NCBI RefSeq assembly: GCF_007474605.1 | Contig: NZ_VHKL01000001.1 | Coordinates: 186,001-250,000 of the forward strand | DNA: 64,000 bases | Direction: 5' to 3' | Source of the DNA: Rhodoligotrophos appendicifer | GTDB taxonomy: Bacteria; Pseudomonadota; Alphaproteobacteria; Rhizobiales; Im1 | In this document: positions 45,307 through 55,109 of the stretch, one piece after another | Layout: every line of letters begins with the position of its first letter | Position numbering within the stretch: position 1 is the first letter of the stretch | The notes under the pieces: model-generated | Seen by the model: only the letters and a program-made list of their open reading frames with translations | Database searches by the model: none | Told to the model about the DNA's origin: nothing | Position numbers and translations under genes: made by a program

Positions 45307-46701
45307 ATGACTGATTTTGATAAGTTGCTCTTGGGCGCCGACATGTCCGGCTCTGCAATTCCCATCTGGACGGTGACCAAGGAAACAGCAGCCGAGACCG
45401 TCAACGAGCTCTCGCCCTTGCAGGCCGCCTGGGCTGCGGCCCAAGGGTTCGACGGAGGCGCGGGCAAGCTCGTTCTCATCCCGAACGATCAAGGCCAGAT
45501 TGGCGTCGTCCTCTACGGTCTGGGCGCCGCAAAGAACAACGACGACGCATTTGCGGGCGGCAAACTATCCTCGCTCCTGCCGGAAGGCGTCTACCGGTTC
45601 GCCGGCACTATGACTTCGGCCCGCTTGGCCGCTCTTGGCTGGCTCCTCGAGGCTTACCGGTTTGACGCCTACAAGAAACTGACGCCTTCGCGAGCCGCTC
45701 TGGTCACGCCGGAAGGAGTGGATCGTGAAGAGATCTTGAGCCAGGCGCGCGCAGTCGCCCTTGCCCGTGACCTGATCAATACCCCCTCCAATGATATGGG
45801 CCCTTCGGAACTTGAAGCGGCCGCGCGCACGCTCAGCGAAAGCCACGGCGCTGTCATATCCGTGATCACGGACCAATCGGAACTCGAGCATGATTTCCCG
45901 ATGGTTCATGCCGTAGGCCGGGCCAGTGAGCGGCTGCCGCGCTTGATCGATTTCACCTGGGGACCGGCCAGTGGCCCGAAGGTGACCCTGGTCGGTAAGG
46001 GCGTCTGCTTCGACACCGGCGGCCTGGACCTTAAGCCGGCCTCGAACATGCTGATGATGAAGAAGGACATGGGCGGGGCTGCGAACGTGCTCGCGCTCGC
46101 ATCGATGATCATGGATGCGAAGCTCCAACTGCGGCTCCGGGTTCTGATTCCCGCCGTCGAGAACAGCGTCTCCGGATCCGCCTTTCGTCCTGGCGACATC
46201 CTCCAGAGCCGCAAGGGGCTGACGGTCGAGATCGGCAACACCGACGCCGAGGGCCGCCTCGTGCTCGCCGATGCCCTCAGCCTGGCCGATGAGGAAGAGC
46301 CGGAACTGATCATCGACATGTCGACCCTGACGGGGGCCGCCCGCGTGGCGCTGGGCCCCGACCTCCCCGCTTTCTTCACAAGTGACGAAGCGTTGAGCCA
46401 GGAGCTTTCCGATCATGCAACGGCGGAGAACGACCCCGTCTGGCGCCTTCCACTTTGGAGACCGTATGCAAGCTGGCTCGACAGCAAGGTCGCCGACATG
46501 AACAATGTCTCCGACGGCGGCTTCGCCGGCGCCATCACCGCTGCTCTGTTCCTCAAGAAGTTCGTCGACCCGCAGCATTCCTACATCCATTTCGACATCT
46601 TCGGCTGGACGCAGAAGCCAAAGCCTGGGCGCCCTGTTGGCGGCGAGGCTCAGGCCATCCGCGCCCTCTTTGCGGTCTTGAAGAACCGCTACGGGCGGTA
46701 A
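45307..46701 (+). CDS. Leucyl aminopeptidase family protein (M17)
   Basis: A 464-residue dimetal exopeptidase. The conserved C-terminal domain has GKGVCFDTGGLDLKPAS, KKDMGGAANVLALA (catalytic Lys and metal-binding Asp) and the M17 signature NTDAEGRLVLADAL. The N-terminal domain is divergent and short as in alphaproteobacterial relatives. It is followed by a small MarR gene and an NlpC/P60 peptidase, an order seen in other Rhizobiales; a shared role in peptide turnover is possible. Confidence 0.93.
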   Translation: MTDFDKLLLGADMSGSAIPIWTVTKETAAETVNELSPLQAAWAAAQGFDGGAGKLVLIPNDQGQIGVVLYGLGAAKNNDDAFAGGKLSSLLPEGVYRFAGTMTSARLAALGWLLEAYRFDAYKKLTPSRAALVTPEGVDREEILSQARAVALARDLINTPSNDMGPSELEAAARTLSESHGAVISVITDQSELEHDFPMVHAVGRASERLPRLIDFTWGPASGPKVTLVGKGVCFDTGGLDLKPASNMLMMKKDMGGAANVLALASMIMDAKLQLRLRVLIPAVENSVSGSAFRPGDILQSRKGLTVEIGNTDAEGRLVLADALSLADEEEPELIIDMSTLTGAARVALGPDLPAFFTSDEALSQELSDHATAENDPVWRLPLWRPYASWLDSKVADMNNVSDGGFAGAITAALFLKKFVDPQHSYIHFDIFGWTQKPKPGRPVGGEAQAIRALFAVLKNRYGR

Positions 46702-46736
46702 GGCTTGCGCCGCCGCAGCGAAGCGCCGTAAAATGA

Positions 46737-46748
46737 TACGGTACCGTA
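46737..46748. promoter_or_regulatory. Perfect 12-base palindrome before the MarR gene
   Basis: TACGGTACCGTA is a perfect palindrome 24 bases upstream of the MarR-type gene at 46773. MarR proteins usually bind such symmetric sites in their own promoter, so this is a candidate self-regulation site. Confidence 0.45.
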
Positions 46749-46772
46749 ACGGTCGGGGGAGCGGGTCTGCTG

Positions 46773-47123
46773 GTGAAGTCTTCCCTGAGCACGATCCAGG
46801 CACTGAGGCTCTGGCAGGCGGTCAATCTCGAGCAGGTCCTCGATGACCAGCCGGACCTGTCGGTACGTCAGGTCACGATACTGCTGACGGTCTATCTGGA
46901 GCCTCCGCCCCACACGGTCCGCGGCCTTGCTGCGAAACTCTCGGTATCGAAGCCGGTGATCACCAGGGCTCTGGACAGCATGGGGAAACTGGAGTTGATC
47001 AGTCGTCGACGTGACGAAAGCGATCGCCGGAACGTCCTCATTCAGCGTACGGTCAAGGGGTCGCTTTATCTGGAGCGGTTGGCCGATGTCATTGCCAAGC
47101 ATGCTGGAGGTTTGACGCCATGA
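46773..47123 (+). CDS. Short MarR-family regulator
   Basis: A 116-residue winged-helix protein: LSVRQVTILLTVYLEPPPHTVRGLAAKLSVSK, with VITRALDSMGKLELISRRRDESDRRNVLIQRT forming recognition helix and wing. It is shorter than usual MarR proteins (about 140 residues) and lacks much of the outer dimer helices. The start is GTG 46773. Its TGA overlaps the ATG of the next gene (ATGA), so it is coupled to the NlpC/P60 peptidase. Confidence 0.85.
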   Translation: MKSSLSTIQALRLWQAVNLEQVLDDQPDLSVRQVTILLTVYLEPPPHTVRGLAAKLSVSKPVITRALDSMGKLELISRRRDESDRRNVLIQRTVKGSLYLERLADVIAKHAGGLTP

Positions 47124-47968
47124 GCTTGCAGCTGGATCCCAGACTCCACCCTTACCGAAGCGACCTCGCCGCCAAATGGCTGGAGGGACAGGTCGAGGCC
47201 GACCGCTTCGTCGACGCCAGGAAGATGCAGGTTTCTGCACCTTCGGCACCGATGCGGAATCGTCCGCGCTTTGATGCGTCCTTCGCCACCGAAGCCTTGC
47301 TGGGGGAAACGGTCCACGTCCTGGACCAGCATGAGGGTTGGGCGTGGTGCCAGCTCGAGGATGACGGTTATGTCGGCTATATGTCCATCGATGCCTTGAG
47401 CGAGGCAGACGCACTGCCCACCCATAAGGTGGCCGTGCCGTTCACGACCCTCTATCCAGCGCCGGACATCAAGACGCAACCCGCCCGCCCCATCGGCATG
47501 GGAGCGAAGCTCGCAGTTACGGGCCAGGCGGGGAAGTTCTCTGCCCTGAGCAACGGACACTTCGTGTTCTCGGGGCACCTTCTGCCGATGGGCGAGACTC
47601 GCGCGGATTTTGTGGAGATCGCAGAGGGTCTCCTGCGCGTCCCCTATGTCTGGGGCGGAAAGCAATGGACCGGGATCGACTGCTCGGGTCTCGTTCAACT
47701 CGCGATGCAGACGGCCGGCTTGCGCTGCCCCCGCGACAGCGACATGCAGGAGGCGAGCCTCGGCCAGTCCATCGATACGCACGGTTTCGATGAGCTTCAC
47801 CGGGGCGATCTCGTCTTCTGGCCTGGCCATGTGGGCATGATGGTCGATGCCGACATCTTGCTCCATGCCACCGCGCATTACATGCAGGTCGTCATGGAGC
47901 CGCTGTTCGAAGCCGTTGAACGCATCCGCGAAGGAGGCACCGAGATCAGAAGCATTCGGCGGGTTTAG
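47120..47968 (+). CDS. NlpC/P60 (C40) family peptidase
   Basis: A 282-residue cell-wall peptidase. The N-terminal half contains two SH3-like segments (ETVHVLDQHEGWAWCQLEDDGYVGY). The C-terminal NlpC/P60 domain has the catalytic Cys in GIDCSGLVQLAM, the His in PGHVGMMVD and a second His in LHATAHYMQ. Such enzymes cut D-glutamyl-diamino acid bonds of peptidoglycan peptides. No signal peptide is seen, so it may act on recycled muropeptides in the cytosol, as proposed for several rhizobial relatives. Confidence 0.9.
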   Translation: MSLQLDPRLHPYRSDLAAKWLEGQVEADRFVDARKMQVSAPSAPMRNRPRFDASFATEALLGETVHVLDQHEGWAWCQLEDDGYVGYMSIDALSEADALPTHKVAVPFTTLYPAPDIKTQPARPIGMGAKLAVTGQAGKFSALSNGHFVFSGHLLPMGETRADFVEIAEGLLRVPYVWGGKQWTGIDCSGLVQLAMQTAGLRCPRDSDMQEASLGQSIDTHGFDELHRGDLVFWPGHVGMMVDADILLHATAHYMQVVMEPLFEAVERIREGGTEIRSIRRV

Positions 47969-48052
47969 GCGGTCGGTTGCAGGGACCCCGGCCGAGGCGT
48001 GCCTCGCCGGAATCCTCAACTAAGGGAAGACAGGATCGAGCCCGAAGACCCC

Positions 48053-50455
48053 CTAACCTCGCAGCTGTCCACCCGTCGCCTTCTCGACCGCCGCGATGAT
48101 CTTGGCGGCCACCGCTTCGATTTCCTCCTCGGTGAGGGTCTTGGCTTTGGGCTGCAGGGTGACCTCGACAGCGATCGACTTCTTGCCCGTACCCAATGCC
48201 TTCTCCGCAGCCTCTCCTTCAAAGAGGTCGAAGACGGCGACGCCGGTAATCAATTGCTTATCGACCCCCTTGACGGCCCGAACGAGCTTGTCGGCAGGAA
48301 CCTTGCTGTCGAGAACAAAGGCGAAGTCGCGGGTCAACGCCATCAGATCGGACTGGGCAAGCGCCGGTCTTGCAGTCCCCTTCGAGCGCTTCTCCGGAAC
48401 GGCGTTGAGCACCAGCTCGAAGGCAACCAGCGGCCCCTTGACGTCGAGCGCGTCGAGCACGCGGGGGTGTACCTCGCCGAACCAGCCCAGCTGATTCTTT
48501 GGACCCAGTTGCAATGTGCCGGAGCGCCCGGGATGGAACCAGGCAGGTGCGCCCGCGACGACCTGGATCGACTCGAGCGACGCGCCGATGGCATCGAGAA
48601 GGGCCAGAGCATCGGCCTTGGCGTCGAAGAGATCGACCGCCCGAGGCTGTGCCGACCAGTGCCGAGGCCCCATGCGGCCCCTGCGCACGCCGGTCGCACG
48701 CAGCGTCTCGTCCTCCGGCTCGTCTCCGGCATAGGCCTGACCGACCTCGAACAGGCCGACATCGCTGAAACCACGGGCGATATTGCGCCCGACCGCGGCG
48801 ATCAGGGTCGGCAGGAGTGACGGTCGCATGTCCGAGAGCTCCGACGAGATCGGATTGGCGAGCTCAAGCGCCGGCTGTCCACCGCCGAACAGCTCCGCCT
48901 GCCGCTTCGATACGAACGACCAGGTCACCGCTTCGTTGAGGCCTCGGGCGGCGAGCACATGCTCGGCCATGGAGGCGCGCCTCTGCAGGGGTGTCAGAAC
49001 CGGCCTCGCCACGGCATCTGGCCGCTCCATGGCAACGGACGGGACGTTGTCGAGGCCGACGATACGGCAGATTTCCTCCACCAGATCCGCTTCACCGTGG
49101 ACATCCGGCCGCCACGACGGAACGGCACAGGAAAAACCTGCTGGCGTGTCGGTGACGTCGAAGCCGAGCGCCGTGAGGATCGCCTTCTGCCGTTCGGGCG
49201 CAACCTCGAGACCGCCCAGGGTCTTTACCCGGTCCTTGCGCAGCATGAAGCTACGCTCATGGGCGGGAACCTGCCCGGCAATGACCAGCTCCGACGCTTC
49301 ACCGCCGCAGAGATCGAGGATCATGGCCGTGCCGATCTCGGCACCGTTTTGTACGAACCGGGGATCCGCCCCGCGCTCGAAGCGATAGCGGGCATCCGTC
49401 TGAACGCCCAGCTTCCGCCCCGTGGCGGCCGTCCGGATCGCATCGAAATAGGCGGATTCCAGGAAGACGTTCACCGTCTCGTCGCTGCAGCCGGAATGTT
49501 CCCCGCCGATGATGCCGCCAATGGCTTCCGGGCCGGCATCGTCGGCGATGACCGTCATGCCCGGCTCCAGCGTGTAGGTTTTGCCGTCGAGAGCCAGGAA
49601 CGTCTCGCCAGCTCGAGCATCGCGCGCCGAGATGTTGCCGGTCACCTTGTCCGCGTCGAAGACATGCAGCGGACGGCCATAGGCATGAGTGACATAATTG
49701 GTGACGTCGACCAGGGCCGAAATCGGCCGCAATCCGATGGCCCGCAGGCGCCGCTGCAGCCACAGAGGTGAGGCCCCGTTCTTCACGCCGCGGATCATGC
49801 GGCCGACGAACATCGGGCATCCCTCGGGAAAACTGATCGAGACGCTGATCGGCGAGGTGAAGCCGCCGGGTACAGGAGCAGCCGCAAGCGGCTTCAGCGT
49901 CCCGAGCCCCTTGGCGGCAAGATCACGCGCGATGCCGTAAATCCCGAGGGCATCTGGCCTGTTGGGTGTGACGGCAACATCCAGCACGGGATCGTCTAAG
50001 CCTAACGCCACCGCGGCGGGCGTTCCTACGGCGAAGTCCTCCGCCAGGTCGATGATGCCGTCATGGTCTTCCGAGATCAGCAGCTCGCGCTCGGAGCACA
50101 GCATTCCGTTCGACGTGACCCCACGGATCTCGGCCTTCACCAGGTCGAGGCCGGTCCCCGGCACATGCGATCCGACGGGTGCGAAGATGCCGCGGAGGCC
50201 GGTCCGCGCATTCGGTGCACCGCAGACAACCTGCAGGATGCCCTCCTCCGTCTCAACCGTGCAGACCCGCAGCCGCTCGGCATTGGGATGCTGAACCGCC
50301 TCGCGCACATAGGCGACTTTGAACGGTGCCAAGACATCGCGCATGTCGGTGACACCCTCGACCTCGAAACCGCACCCGACGAGACCGTCGAGGATCTCCT
50401 CCAGGGAGGCGTCGGTATCGAGATAGTCCTTGAGCCAGCTCAGGGTGAACTTCAT
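48053..50455 (-). CDS. pheT: Phenylalanyl-tRNA synthetase beta subunit
   Basis: An 800-residue subunit. It starts [20 protein letters not shown], has the tRNA-binding OB domain (about 40-150), B3/B4 editing domain ([12 protein letters not shown]), B5 domain and the C-terminal anticodon-binding fold ([16 protein letters not shown]). Together with PheS it forms the alpha2-beta2 enzyme. Its ATG overlaps the pheS stop by four bases (ATGA). A full-length, intact gene. Confidence 0.97.
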   Translation of the reverse strand: MKFTLSWLKDYLDTDASLEEILDGLVGCGFEVEGVTDMRDVLAPFKVAYVREAVQHPNAERLRVCTVETEEGILQVVCGAPNARTGLRGIFAPVGSHVPGTGLDLVKAEIRGVTSNGMLCSERELLISEDHDGIIDLAEDFAVGTPAAVALGLDDPVLDVAVTPNRPDALGIYGIARDLAAKGLGTLKPLAAAPVPGGFTSPISVSISFPEGCPMFVGRMIRGVKNGASPLWLQRRLRAIGLRPISALVDVTNYVTHAYGRPLHVFDADKVTGNISARDARAGETFLALDGKTYTLEPGMTVIADDAGPEAIGGIIGGEHSGCSDETVNVFLESAYFDAIRTAATGRKLGVQTDARYRFERGADPRFVQNGAEIGTAMILDLCGGEASELVIAGQVPAHERSFMLRKDRVKTLGGLEVAPERQKAILTALGFDVTDTPAGFSCAVPSWRPDVHGEADLVEEICRIVGLDNVPSVAMERPDAVARPVLTPLQRRASMAEHVLAARGLNEAVTWSFVSKRQAELFGGGQPALELANPISSELSDMRPSLLPTLIAAVGRNIARGFSDVGLFEVGQAYAGDEPEDETLRATGVRRGRMGPRHWSAQPRAVDLFDAKADALALLDAIGASLESIQVVAGAPAWFHPGRSGTLQLGPKNQLGWFGEVHPRVLDALDVKGPLVAFELVLNAVPEKRSKGTARPALAQSDLMALTRDFAFVLDSKVPADKLVRAVKGVDKQLITGVAVFDLFEGEAAEKALGTGKKSIAVEVTLQPKAKTLTEEEIEAVAAKIIAAVEKATGGQLRG

Positions 50456-51525
50456 GACAGTCCTCCCGCCAATGTCGGCAGGTCGAGGGCGCTGAAGCCG
50501 TAATGGCGCAGCCAGCGGAGATCGGCTTCGAAGAACGCCCGCAGATCCGGAATGCCATATTTCAGCATGGCGATGCGGTCGAGCCCCATGCCAAAGGCGA
50601 AGCCTTGATAGCGGTCGGGGTCAACGCCCGAGGCGGACAGCACCTTGGGATGGACCATGCCGGAGCCGAGGATCTCGAGCCAGCTATCGCCTTCTCCGAT
50701 GCGGATCTGTGCACCGTCACGGGCATAGCCGATATCGACTTCCATGGACGGCTCGGTGAACGGGAAATGCGAGGCGCGGAACCGCATCTTGACCTTGTCC
50801 ACCTCGAAGAAGGCCTTGCAGAATTCCTCCAGAACCCATTTGAGATGACCGAGATGGGTGGTTTCGTCGATGACCAATCCCTCGATCTGGTGGAACATGG
50901 GGGTGTGGGTCTGGTCGCTGTCCGAGCGGAAGGTCCGTCCAGGCGCGATGATCCGGATCGGCGGCTGCTGCGCCATCATGGTGCGGATCTGCACGGGAGA
51001 AGTGTGCGTGCGCAAGACCTTGCGGGTGCCGTCGGCACGCTCGCGCAGATAGAAGGTGTCGTGCTCTTGCCGCGCTGGATGCTCCGGCGGGATGTTGAGC
51101 GCGGTGAAATTGTAGAAATCATCCTCGATATGGGGACCTTCAGCGACGGCGAAGCCGAGATCGCCGAAGATCTGGATGACCTCGTCATAGACATGCCGCA
51201 CGGGATGGATGGTGCCGCGCATTTCCGGCCGCACTGGCAAGGTGACATCCACGGTTTCGGCGGCAAGGCGCGCATCTAGCGCCGTCTCCTTGAGCGCGTC
51301 GCGGCGACGGAGCAGCGCCTCGGTGACGCGATCCTTCAAACCGTTCAGCAGGGGCCCCTGCGTCTTGCGCTCCTCGGGACTCATGGCGCCGAGACCCTTC
51401 ATGAGTTCGGCGACCGACCCCTTCTTGCCCAGCACTGCGATGCGGGCGGCTTCGAGCGCCTGCTCGTCAGCCGCCCCCCCTATGGCGGCCAGGATCTCCC
51501 GCTCCAGCGTAGCGATCTCTTCCAT
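50452..51525 (-). CDS. pheS: Phenylalanyl-tRNA synthetase alpha subunit
   Basis: Catalytic subunit of 357 residues, class II synthetase. N-terminal coiled coil, then motif 2 region ([31 protein letters not shown]) and motif 3 ([22 protein letters not shown]). ATG 51525 is preceded in frame by a TTG that would add one residue. It lies 116 bases after rplT with no leader peptide or attenuator evident. Confidence 0.97.
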   Translation of the reverse strand: MEEIATLEREILAAIGGAADEQALEAARIAVLGKKGSVAELMKGLGAMSPEERKTQGPLLNGLKDRVTEALLRRRDALKETALDARLAAETVDVTLPVRPEMRGTIHPVRHVYDEVIQIFGDLGFAVAEGPHIEDDFYNFTALNIPPEHPARQEHDTFYLRERADGTRKVLRTHTSPVQIRTMMAQQPPIRIIAPGRTFRSDSDQTHTPMFHQIEGLVIDETTHLGHLKWVLEEFCKAFFEVDKVKMRFRASHFPFTEPSMEVDIGYARDGAQIRIGEGDSWLEILGSGMVHPKVLSASGVDPDRYQGFAFGMGLDRIAMLKYGIPDLRAFFEADLRWLRHYGFSALDLPTLAGGLS

Positions 51526-51641
51526 CAAAATGGTCCAATCAATGAGAATCAGCGGTCAAACGCGAAATGCCGAGCGCAGGCGCGAAGCAATGCCTCGGCA
51601 TGGGCTCGGCAATCAGCCGGATGAACCGTCGTGCGAGAGCG

Positions 51642-51995
51642 TCAGAGCGCGGCTTTTGCCGTCTCGACCAGGGCCTTGAATGCCGCAGGCTCACGCACGG
51701 CGAGATCGGCGAGAACCTTGCGGTCCACCTCCACACCGGCCTTGTCGAGCCCGTTGATAAATCGGCCATAAGTGAAGCCCAGCTCGCGCACCGCTGCATT
51801 GATGCGCTGGATCCAGAGAGCGCGGAAGTTGCGCTTGCGGACGCGACGATCGCGATAGGCGTATTGATTGGCCTTGTCGACCGCCTGCTTGGCGACCCGG
51901 TAGATATTCTTCCGGCGGCCATAATAGCCGGCGGCTTGCTTGATCACCTTGCGGTGACGGGCGTGGGCGGTAACGCCGCGTTTCACACGTGCCAT
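51642..51995 (-). CDS. rplT: 50S ribosomal protein L20
   Basis: A 117-residue basic protein starting [20 protein letters not shown] with [11 protein letters not shown] and [20 protein letters not shown], fully typical of L20. It follows rpmI by 27 bases in the same direction. In many bacteria L20 also represses translation of the rpmI-rplT message. Confidence 0.98.
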   Translation of the reverse strand: MARVKRGVTAHARHRKVIKQAAGYYGRRKNIYRVAKQAVDKANQYAYRDRRVRKRNFRALWIQRINAAVRELGFTYGRFINGLDKAGVEVDRKVLADLAVREPAAFKALVETAKAAL

Positions 51996-52022
51996 GGTAT
52001 GTCTCCTCTATTCCTGCTCTGC

Positions 52023-52223
52023 TCAGCGCCCGTACGGCATGAACTGCCGAACGATGCCCGCATCGCATTCCTGGAGGATCGTGGTCCCGCGCTGGTCGCG
52101 GATCTGCCGGTTGGTCCGCTTGATCATGCCATGGCGCTTGCCGGCCTGATTGGCGCGAACCTTGCCGGTGCCGGTGAAGCTGAAGCGCTTCTTCACGGCC
52201 GACTTGGTTTTCATCTTGGGCAT
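52023..52223 (-). CDS. rpmI: 50S ribosomal protein L35
   Basis: A 66-residue basic protein, [20 protein letters not shown], with [19 protein letters not shown]. The frame is open to 52337, but ATG 52223 gives the conserved start and is preceded by AAAGGAAG. In most bacteria infC lies directly upstream; here an oppositely oriented EamA gene intervenes. Confidence 0.97.
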   Translation of the reverse strand: MPKMKTKSAVKKRFSFTGTGKVRANQAGKRHGMIKRTNRQIRDQRGTTILQECDAGIVRQFMPYGR

Positions 52224-52544
52224 TTTGCTTCCTTTCAAACACAGGATATGGACGCCTTGATCTTTTCCCTTCGGACAGATCCGGAGGAAATCGAGAAGGC
52301 GTCGCTTCATCTGAAGCTTTCGGAGCCGCCACGGCATGCCCTTAACAAGGCCGGACGGCTCGATGCGAAGGCGTTATAGAATGAGACGCTCCTCCGCGCA
52401 ACTGTCTCCACGCACATCCGATGACGCAGTTTCCCCTTGCCGGAATCCATTCATCAGCGCCAGATGGCCGGCCAAGAACAATAGCTTCGCCTCAGCTCCT
52501 CCCCGGAACATCCTGCGAAGCCAACTCGCTCAGGACAGTTCATC
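52224..52544. other. 321-base divergent gap between rpmI and an EamA gene
   Basis: This gap must contain the promoter of rpmI-rplT-pheST (minus) and that of the EamA gene (plus). On the minus strand the long open frame reaching 52337 is only the upstream reading of rpmI. I saw no clear hairpin, riboswitch or -35/-10 pair. Confidence 0.5.
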
Positions 52545-53456
52545 ATGTCGCCCCGCCTCCTCGGCAACCTCGCCGGTGTCACAGGAATGCTGGTTTGGAC
52601 CACGAGCCTGCCCGCGACTGCGGAGGTTCTGAAGACGTGGCATCCGCTGTTGGTTGTCCCGGCTCGCATGTTTTGCGGCACGCTCTTCCTGTTTGCGATG
52701 CTAGCCTTGCGGGAGCGCCAGCCCGACTATACGCGCCCCTCGATCTGGGGGATCACGATCGCCGGCGCATATCTCGCGATTTCCACGATTCTGCTGGTCG
52801 TCGGGCAGTCTCTGGCCAGTCCGGTCTCCGTTGGCATCATCATCGCTGCGATGCCCGCCGTCTCGGCGGTCATCGGGCTCTTCACCGGGGCGGAGCACCC
52901 GAACGCGCAAATCGTGACGGGCATTCTTCTCGCCTGCATCGGCGGCGCAGTGACCACGCTCGGAGCCGGGAACGACCTGGGGGCTCAGGGCGCCGCCATA
53001 GGCCTCGGCGAAATCCTCGTGCTGCTCTCCACAGTTTTCTTCATCCTGTTCACCAGGACCTCCATCATCCGGCTTCCGGATATGAGCGACCTAGCCCGCG
53101 CCGCAACGACCATCGCGGTCGCCACCGTCATGACTGCCATCGTGGCGGCCGTGATCGCGGCGACAGGCATCCTGCAATTGCCCTATGAGTTGGGCGGGAT
53201 GCAAATCGGGCTCATCGTCTGGCTGGGAATTGGCACCATGGGAATATCCCTGGCATTCTGGGTGACCGCCTGCCGCCTGCTTGGCGTGACGGTCGCCTCT
53301 ATGCACAACAATCTGGTGCCCTTCTACGCGATCCTGTTCAGCCTGATCCTGGGCCATGCGGTATCGCCCGCGCAGCTGGTCGGCGGATTGCTGGTGATCA
53401 GCGGGGCCATCCTGGCGCAGCTGCAGTTCAAGACGGCGAAGTTTCGGATCAGATAG
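52545..53456 (+). CDS. EamA/DMT-superfamily permease, copy 3
   Basis: A 303-residue membrane protein with ten hydrophobic segments in two repeats (LGNLAGVTGMLVWTTSLPATAE, MGISLAFWVTACRLLGVTVASMHNN). Substrate unknown. It is inserted in opposite orientation between infC and rpmI, which usually form one operon. It converges with infC, with 127 bases between the two stops. Confidence 0.85.
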   Translation: MSPRLLGNLAGVTGMLVWTTSLPATAEVLKTWHPLLVVPARMFCGTLFLFAMLALRERQPDYTRPSIWGITIAGAYLAISTILLVVGQSLASPVSVGIIIAAMPAVSAVIGLFTGAEHPNAQIVTGILLACIGGAVTTLGAGNDLGAQGAAIGLGEILVLLSTVFFILFTRTSIIRLPDMSDLARAATTIAVATVMTAIVAAVIAATGILQLPYELGGMQIGLIVWLGIGTMGISLAFWVTACRLLGVTVASMHNNLVPFYAILFSLILGHAVSPAQLVGGLLVISGAILAQLQFKTAKFRIR

Positions 53457-53583
53457 CGCGCGCGGGTCCATGAGCCACACCAAGATCCCGGATCTGCGCA
53501 GCATCACATCGTGCTGCAGCGAGTCCGGGACACTATAGTCATGCGGCATTCGTCCCGTCTGGGGAGACGATCTCTGGCAGGCC

Positions 53584-54123
53584 TTACCGCGGCGCCAGCA
53601 CCATGATCATCTGACGGCCTTCGAGCCGAGGCTCCAGTTCGACCTTCGCCTGATCGAAGATGTCGTCGCGCACGCGCTCGAGCAGGCGCATGCCGAGATC
53701 CTGATGGGCCATTTCACGACCGCGGAAGCGCAAGGTGACCTTAACCTTGTCGCCTTCCTCAAAGAAGCGCGCCATGGACCGCATCTTGACTTCGTAATCA
53801 TGCGTGTCGATGTTTGGACGCATCTTGATCTCCTTGATCTCGATGGTCTTCTGCTTCTTGCGCGCCTCATTGGTGCGCTTCTGGGTCTGGTATTTGAGCT
53901 TTCCATAATCGAGGATCTTGCAGACCGGAGGCTGCGCCGTGGGCGAGACCTCTACAAGGTCCAGGCCGGCGAGGACCGCCATCTCGATGGCCTCTTCGGT
54001 CTTCATGATGCCGCGCTTTTCGCCTTCCTCATCAATGACGAGGACCTCGGGGGCGGTGATCCGTTCGTTGGCGCGCGGCCCGTCGTCACGGGTCGGCGGC
54101 GCTCTAAAAGGTCTACGGGCTAT
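53584..54123 (-). CDS. infC: Translation initiation factor IF-3 with a probable AUA start codon
   Basis: IF-3 checks start-codon pairing on the 30S subunit and keeps the subunits apart. The domain of 179 residues covers [19 protein letters not shown], the [14 protein letters not shown] segment and the C-terminal part ending MIMVLAPR. The conserved N-terminus is present, but between the in-frame TAA (54136-54138) and ATG 54006 there is no ATG, GTG or TTG. A strong TAAGGAG site lies eight bases before ATA at 54123, so AUA is the likely start. infC is known to use AUU in E. coli, where IF-3 represses its own unusual start; the same logic fits here. Confidence 0.92.
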   Translation of the reverse strand: MARRPFRAPPTRDDGPRANERITAPEVLVIDEEGEKRGIMKTEEAIEMAVLAGLDLVEVSPTAQPPVCKILDYGKLKYQTQKRTNEARKKQKTIEIKEIKMRPNIDTHDYEVKMRSMARFFEEGDKVKVTLRFRGREMAHQDLGMRLLERVRDDIFDQAKVELEPRLEGRQMIMVLAPR

Positions 54124-54293
54124 GTTTCTGTCTCCTTAAGTTGTTTATCGGAACGGGCGGCAACAGCGATTGTGATACTCGCACAAGGGCTGAAATATTT
54201 TGTCGGCCGAGGTGCATATCAATCTTTAAGTCGCAGCATCAAGTCAAGCACGCGCTTGCGTATAATCGTGCAAAAAGCAATCGAGGTTACCCC

Positions 54294-55109
54294 GTGAACG
54301 CAGTATTTGCCTTTCACCCCCGCAACGAAGGCAAATTGGCCTATATCAGCGACGGTTCGCCGGCCTCCGACCGCTGTAGTCTGTTTTGGCTCGGCGGGTT
54401 CAAATCCTCCATGACCGGAGAGAAGGCGACAGCCCTTGCGACTTGGGCCGAAAGCACGGGCCGCCATTTGCTCCGTTTCGATTATTCGGGCCATGGCGGG
54501 TCTGAAGGCGATTTCCTCGACGGCAGCATTTCCCTCTGGCTGGACCAGGCGATCGACATGTTTAGAACTCTGGCGCCAGGGCCGCGGATTATCCTCGGCT
54601 CCAGCATGGGCGGCTGGCTGGCATTGCTGTTGCTCCGCCGCTTGAAGATTGATTGTCCCGACGATGCGGCCAGGATCAGAGGGCTGATCCTGCTCGCTCC
54701 CGCTATAGATATGACCGAAGCCCTGATATCTCAAGCGATGACGCCAGAAGAACACGAGCAACTGGCGCGTCATGGGAAGGCGGAACGTCCTTCAGACTAT
54801 GATGACGGCCCCTATGTCATCACCCGAAAACTTCTTGAGGATGGGCGAAGTCACCTCTTATTGGGAACTGCATTTCAAGTTTGTTGCCCGGTCCGCATTC
54901 TCCACGGCGACGCCGACCCGGATGTTCCATGGCAGCACGGACTGAAGACCTTCGAAATGCTGGCGGGGAAAGATGTGAATTTCGCTTTGCTGAAGGGTCG
55001 CGATCATCGGCTGTCGGATCCAAGGTCCCTGAAGCTGCTCGTGGACACGGCCGCCGAACTTTGCTCTGCAGCGGATGACGTTACAGCCCCTCCTCCAGAA
55101 GCGCCTTGA
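54294..55109 (+). CDS. Alpha/beta-hydrolase family protein
   Basis: A 271-residue serine hydrolase fold: FDYSGHGGSEGDF in the first half, the nucleophile elbow LGSSMGGWLALLLL (Ser near residue 102), the Asp in ILHGDADPDVPW and the His in KGRDHRLSD. The substrate is unknown; relatives include palmitoyl-thioesterase/ABHD10-like enzymes. The frame is open from 54141, but GTG 54294 with GAGG upstream gives a normal start. It is divergent from infC and overlaps the convergent SDR gene by 29 bases. Confidence 0.88.
   Translation: MNAVFAFHPRNEGKLAYISDGSPASDRCSLFWLGGFKSSMTGEKATALATWAESTGRHLLRFDYSGHGGSEGDFLDGSISLWLDQAIDMFRTLAPGPRIILGSSMGGWLALLLLRRLKIDCPDDAARIRGLILLAPAIDMTEALISQAMTPEEHEQLARHGKAERPSDYDDGPYVITRKLLEDGRSHLLLGTAFQVCCPVRILHGDADPDVPWQHGLKTFEMLAGKDVNFALLKGRDHRLSDPRSLKLLVDTAAELCSAADDVTAPPPEAP

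Noticed and set aside
51526-51641. Possible phenylalanine attenuator before pheS
   Set aside because: No Phe-rich leader peptide and no terminator hairpin with a T run; only direct repeats of CTCGGC were seen.
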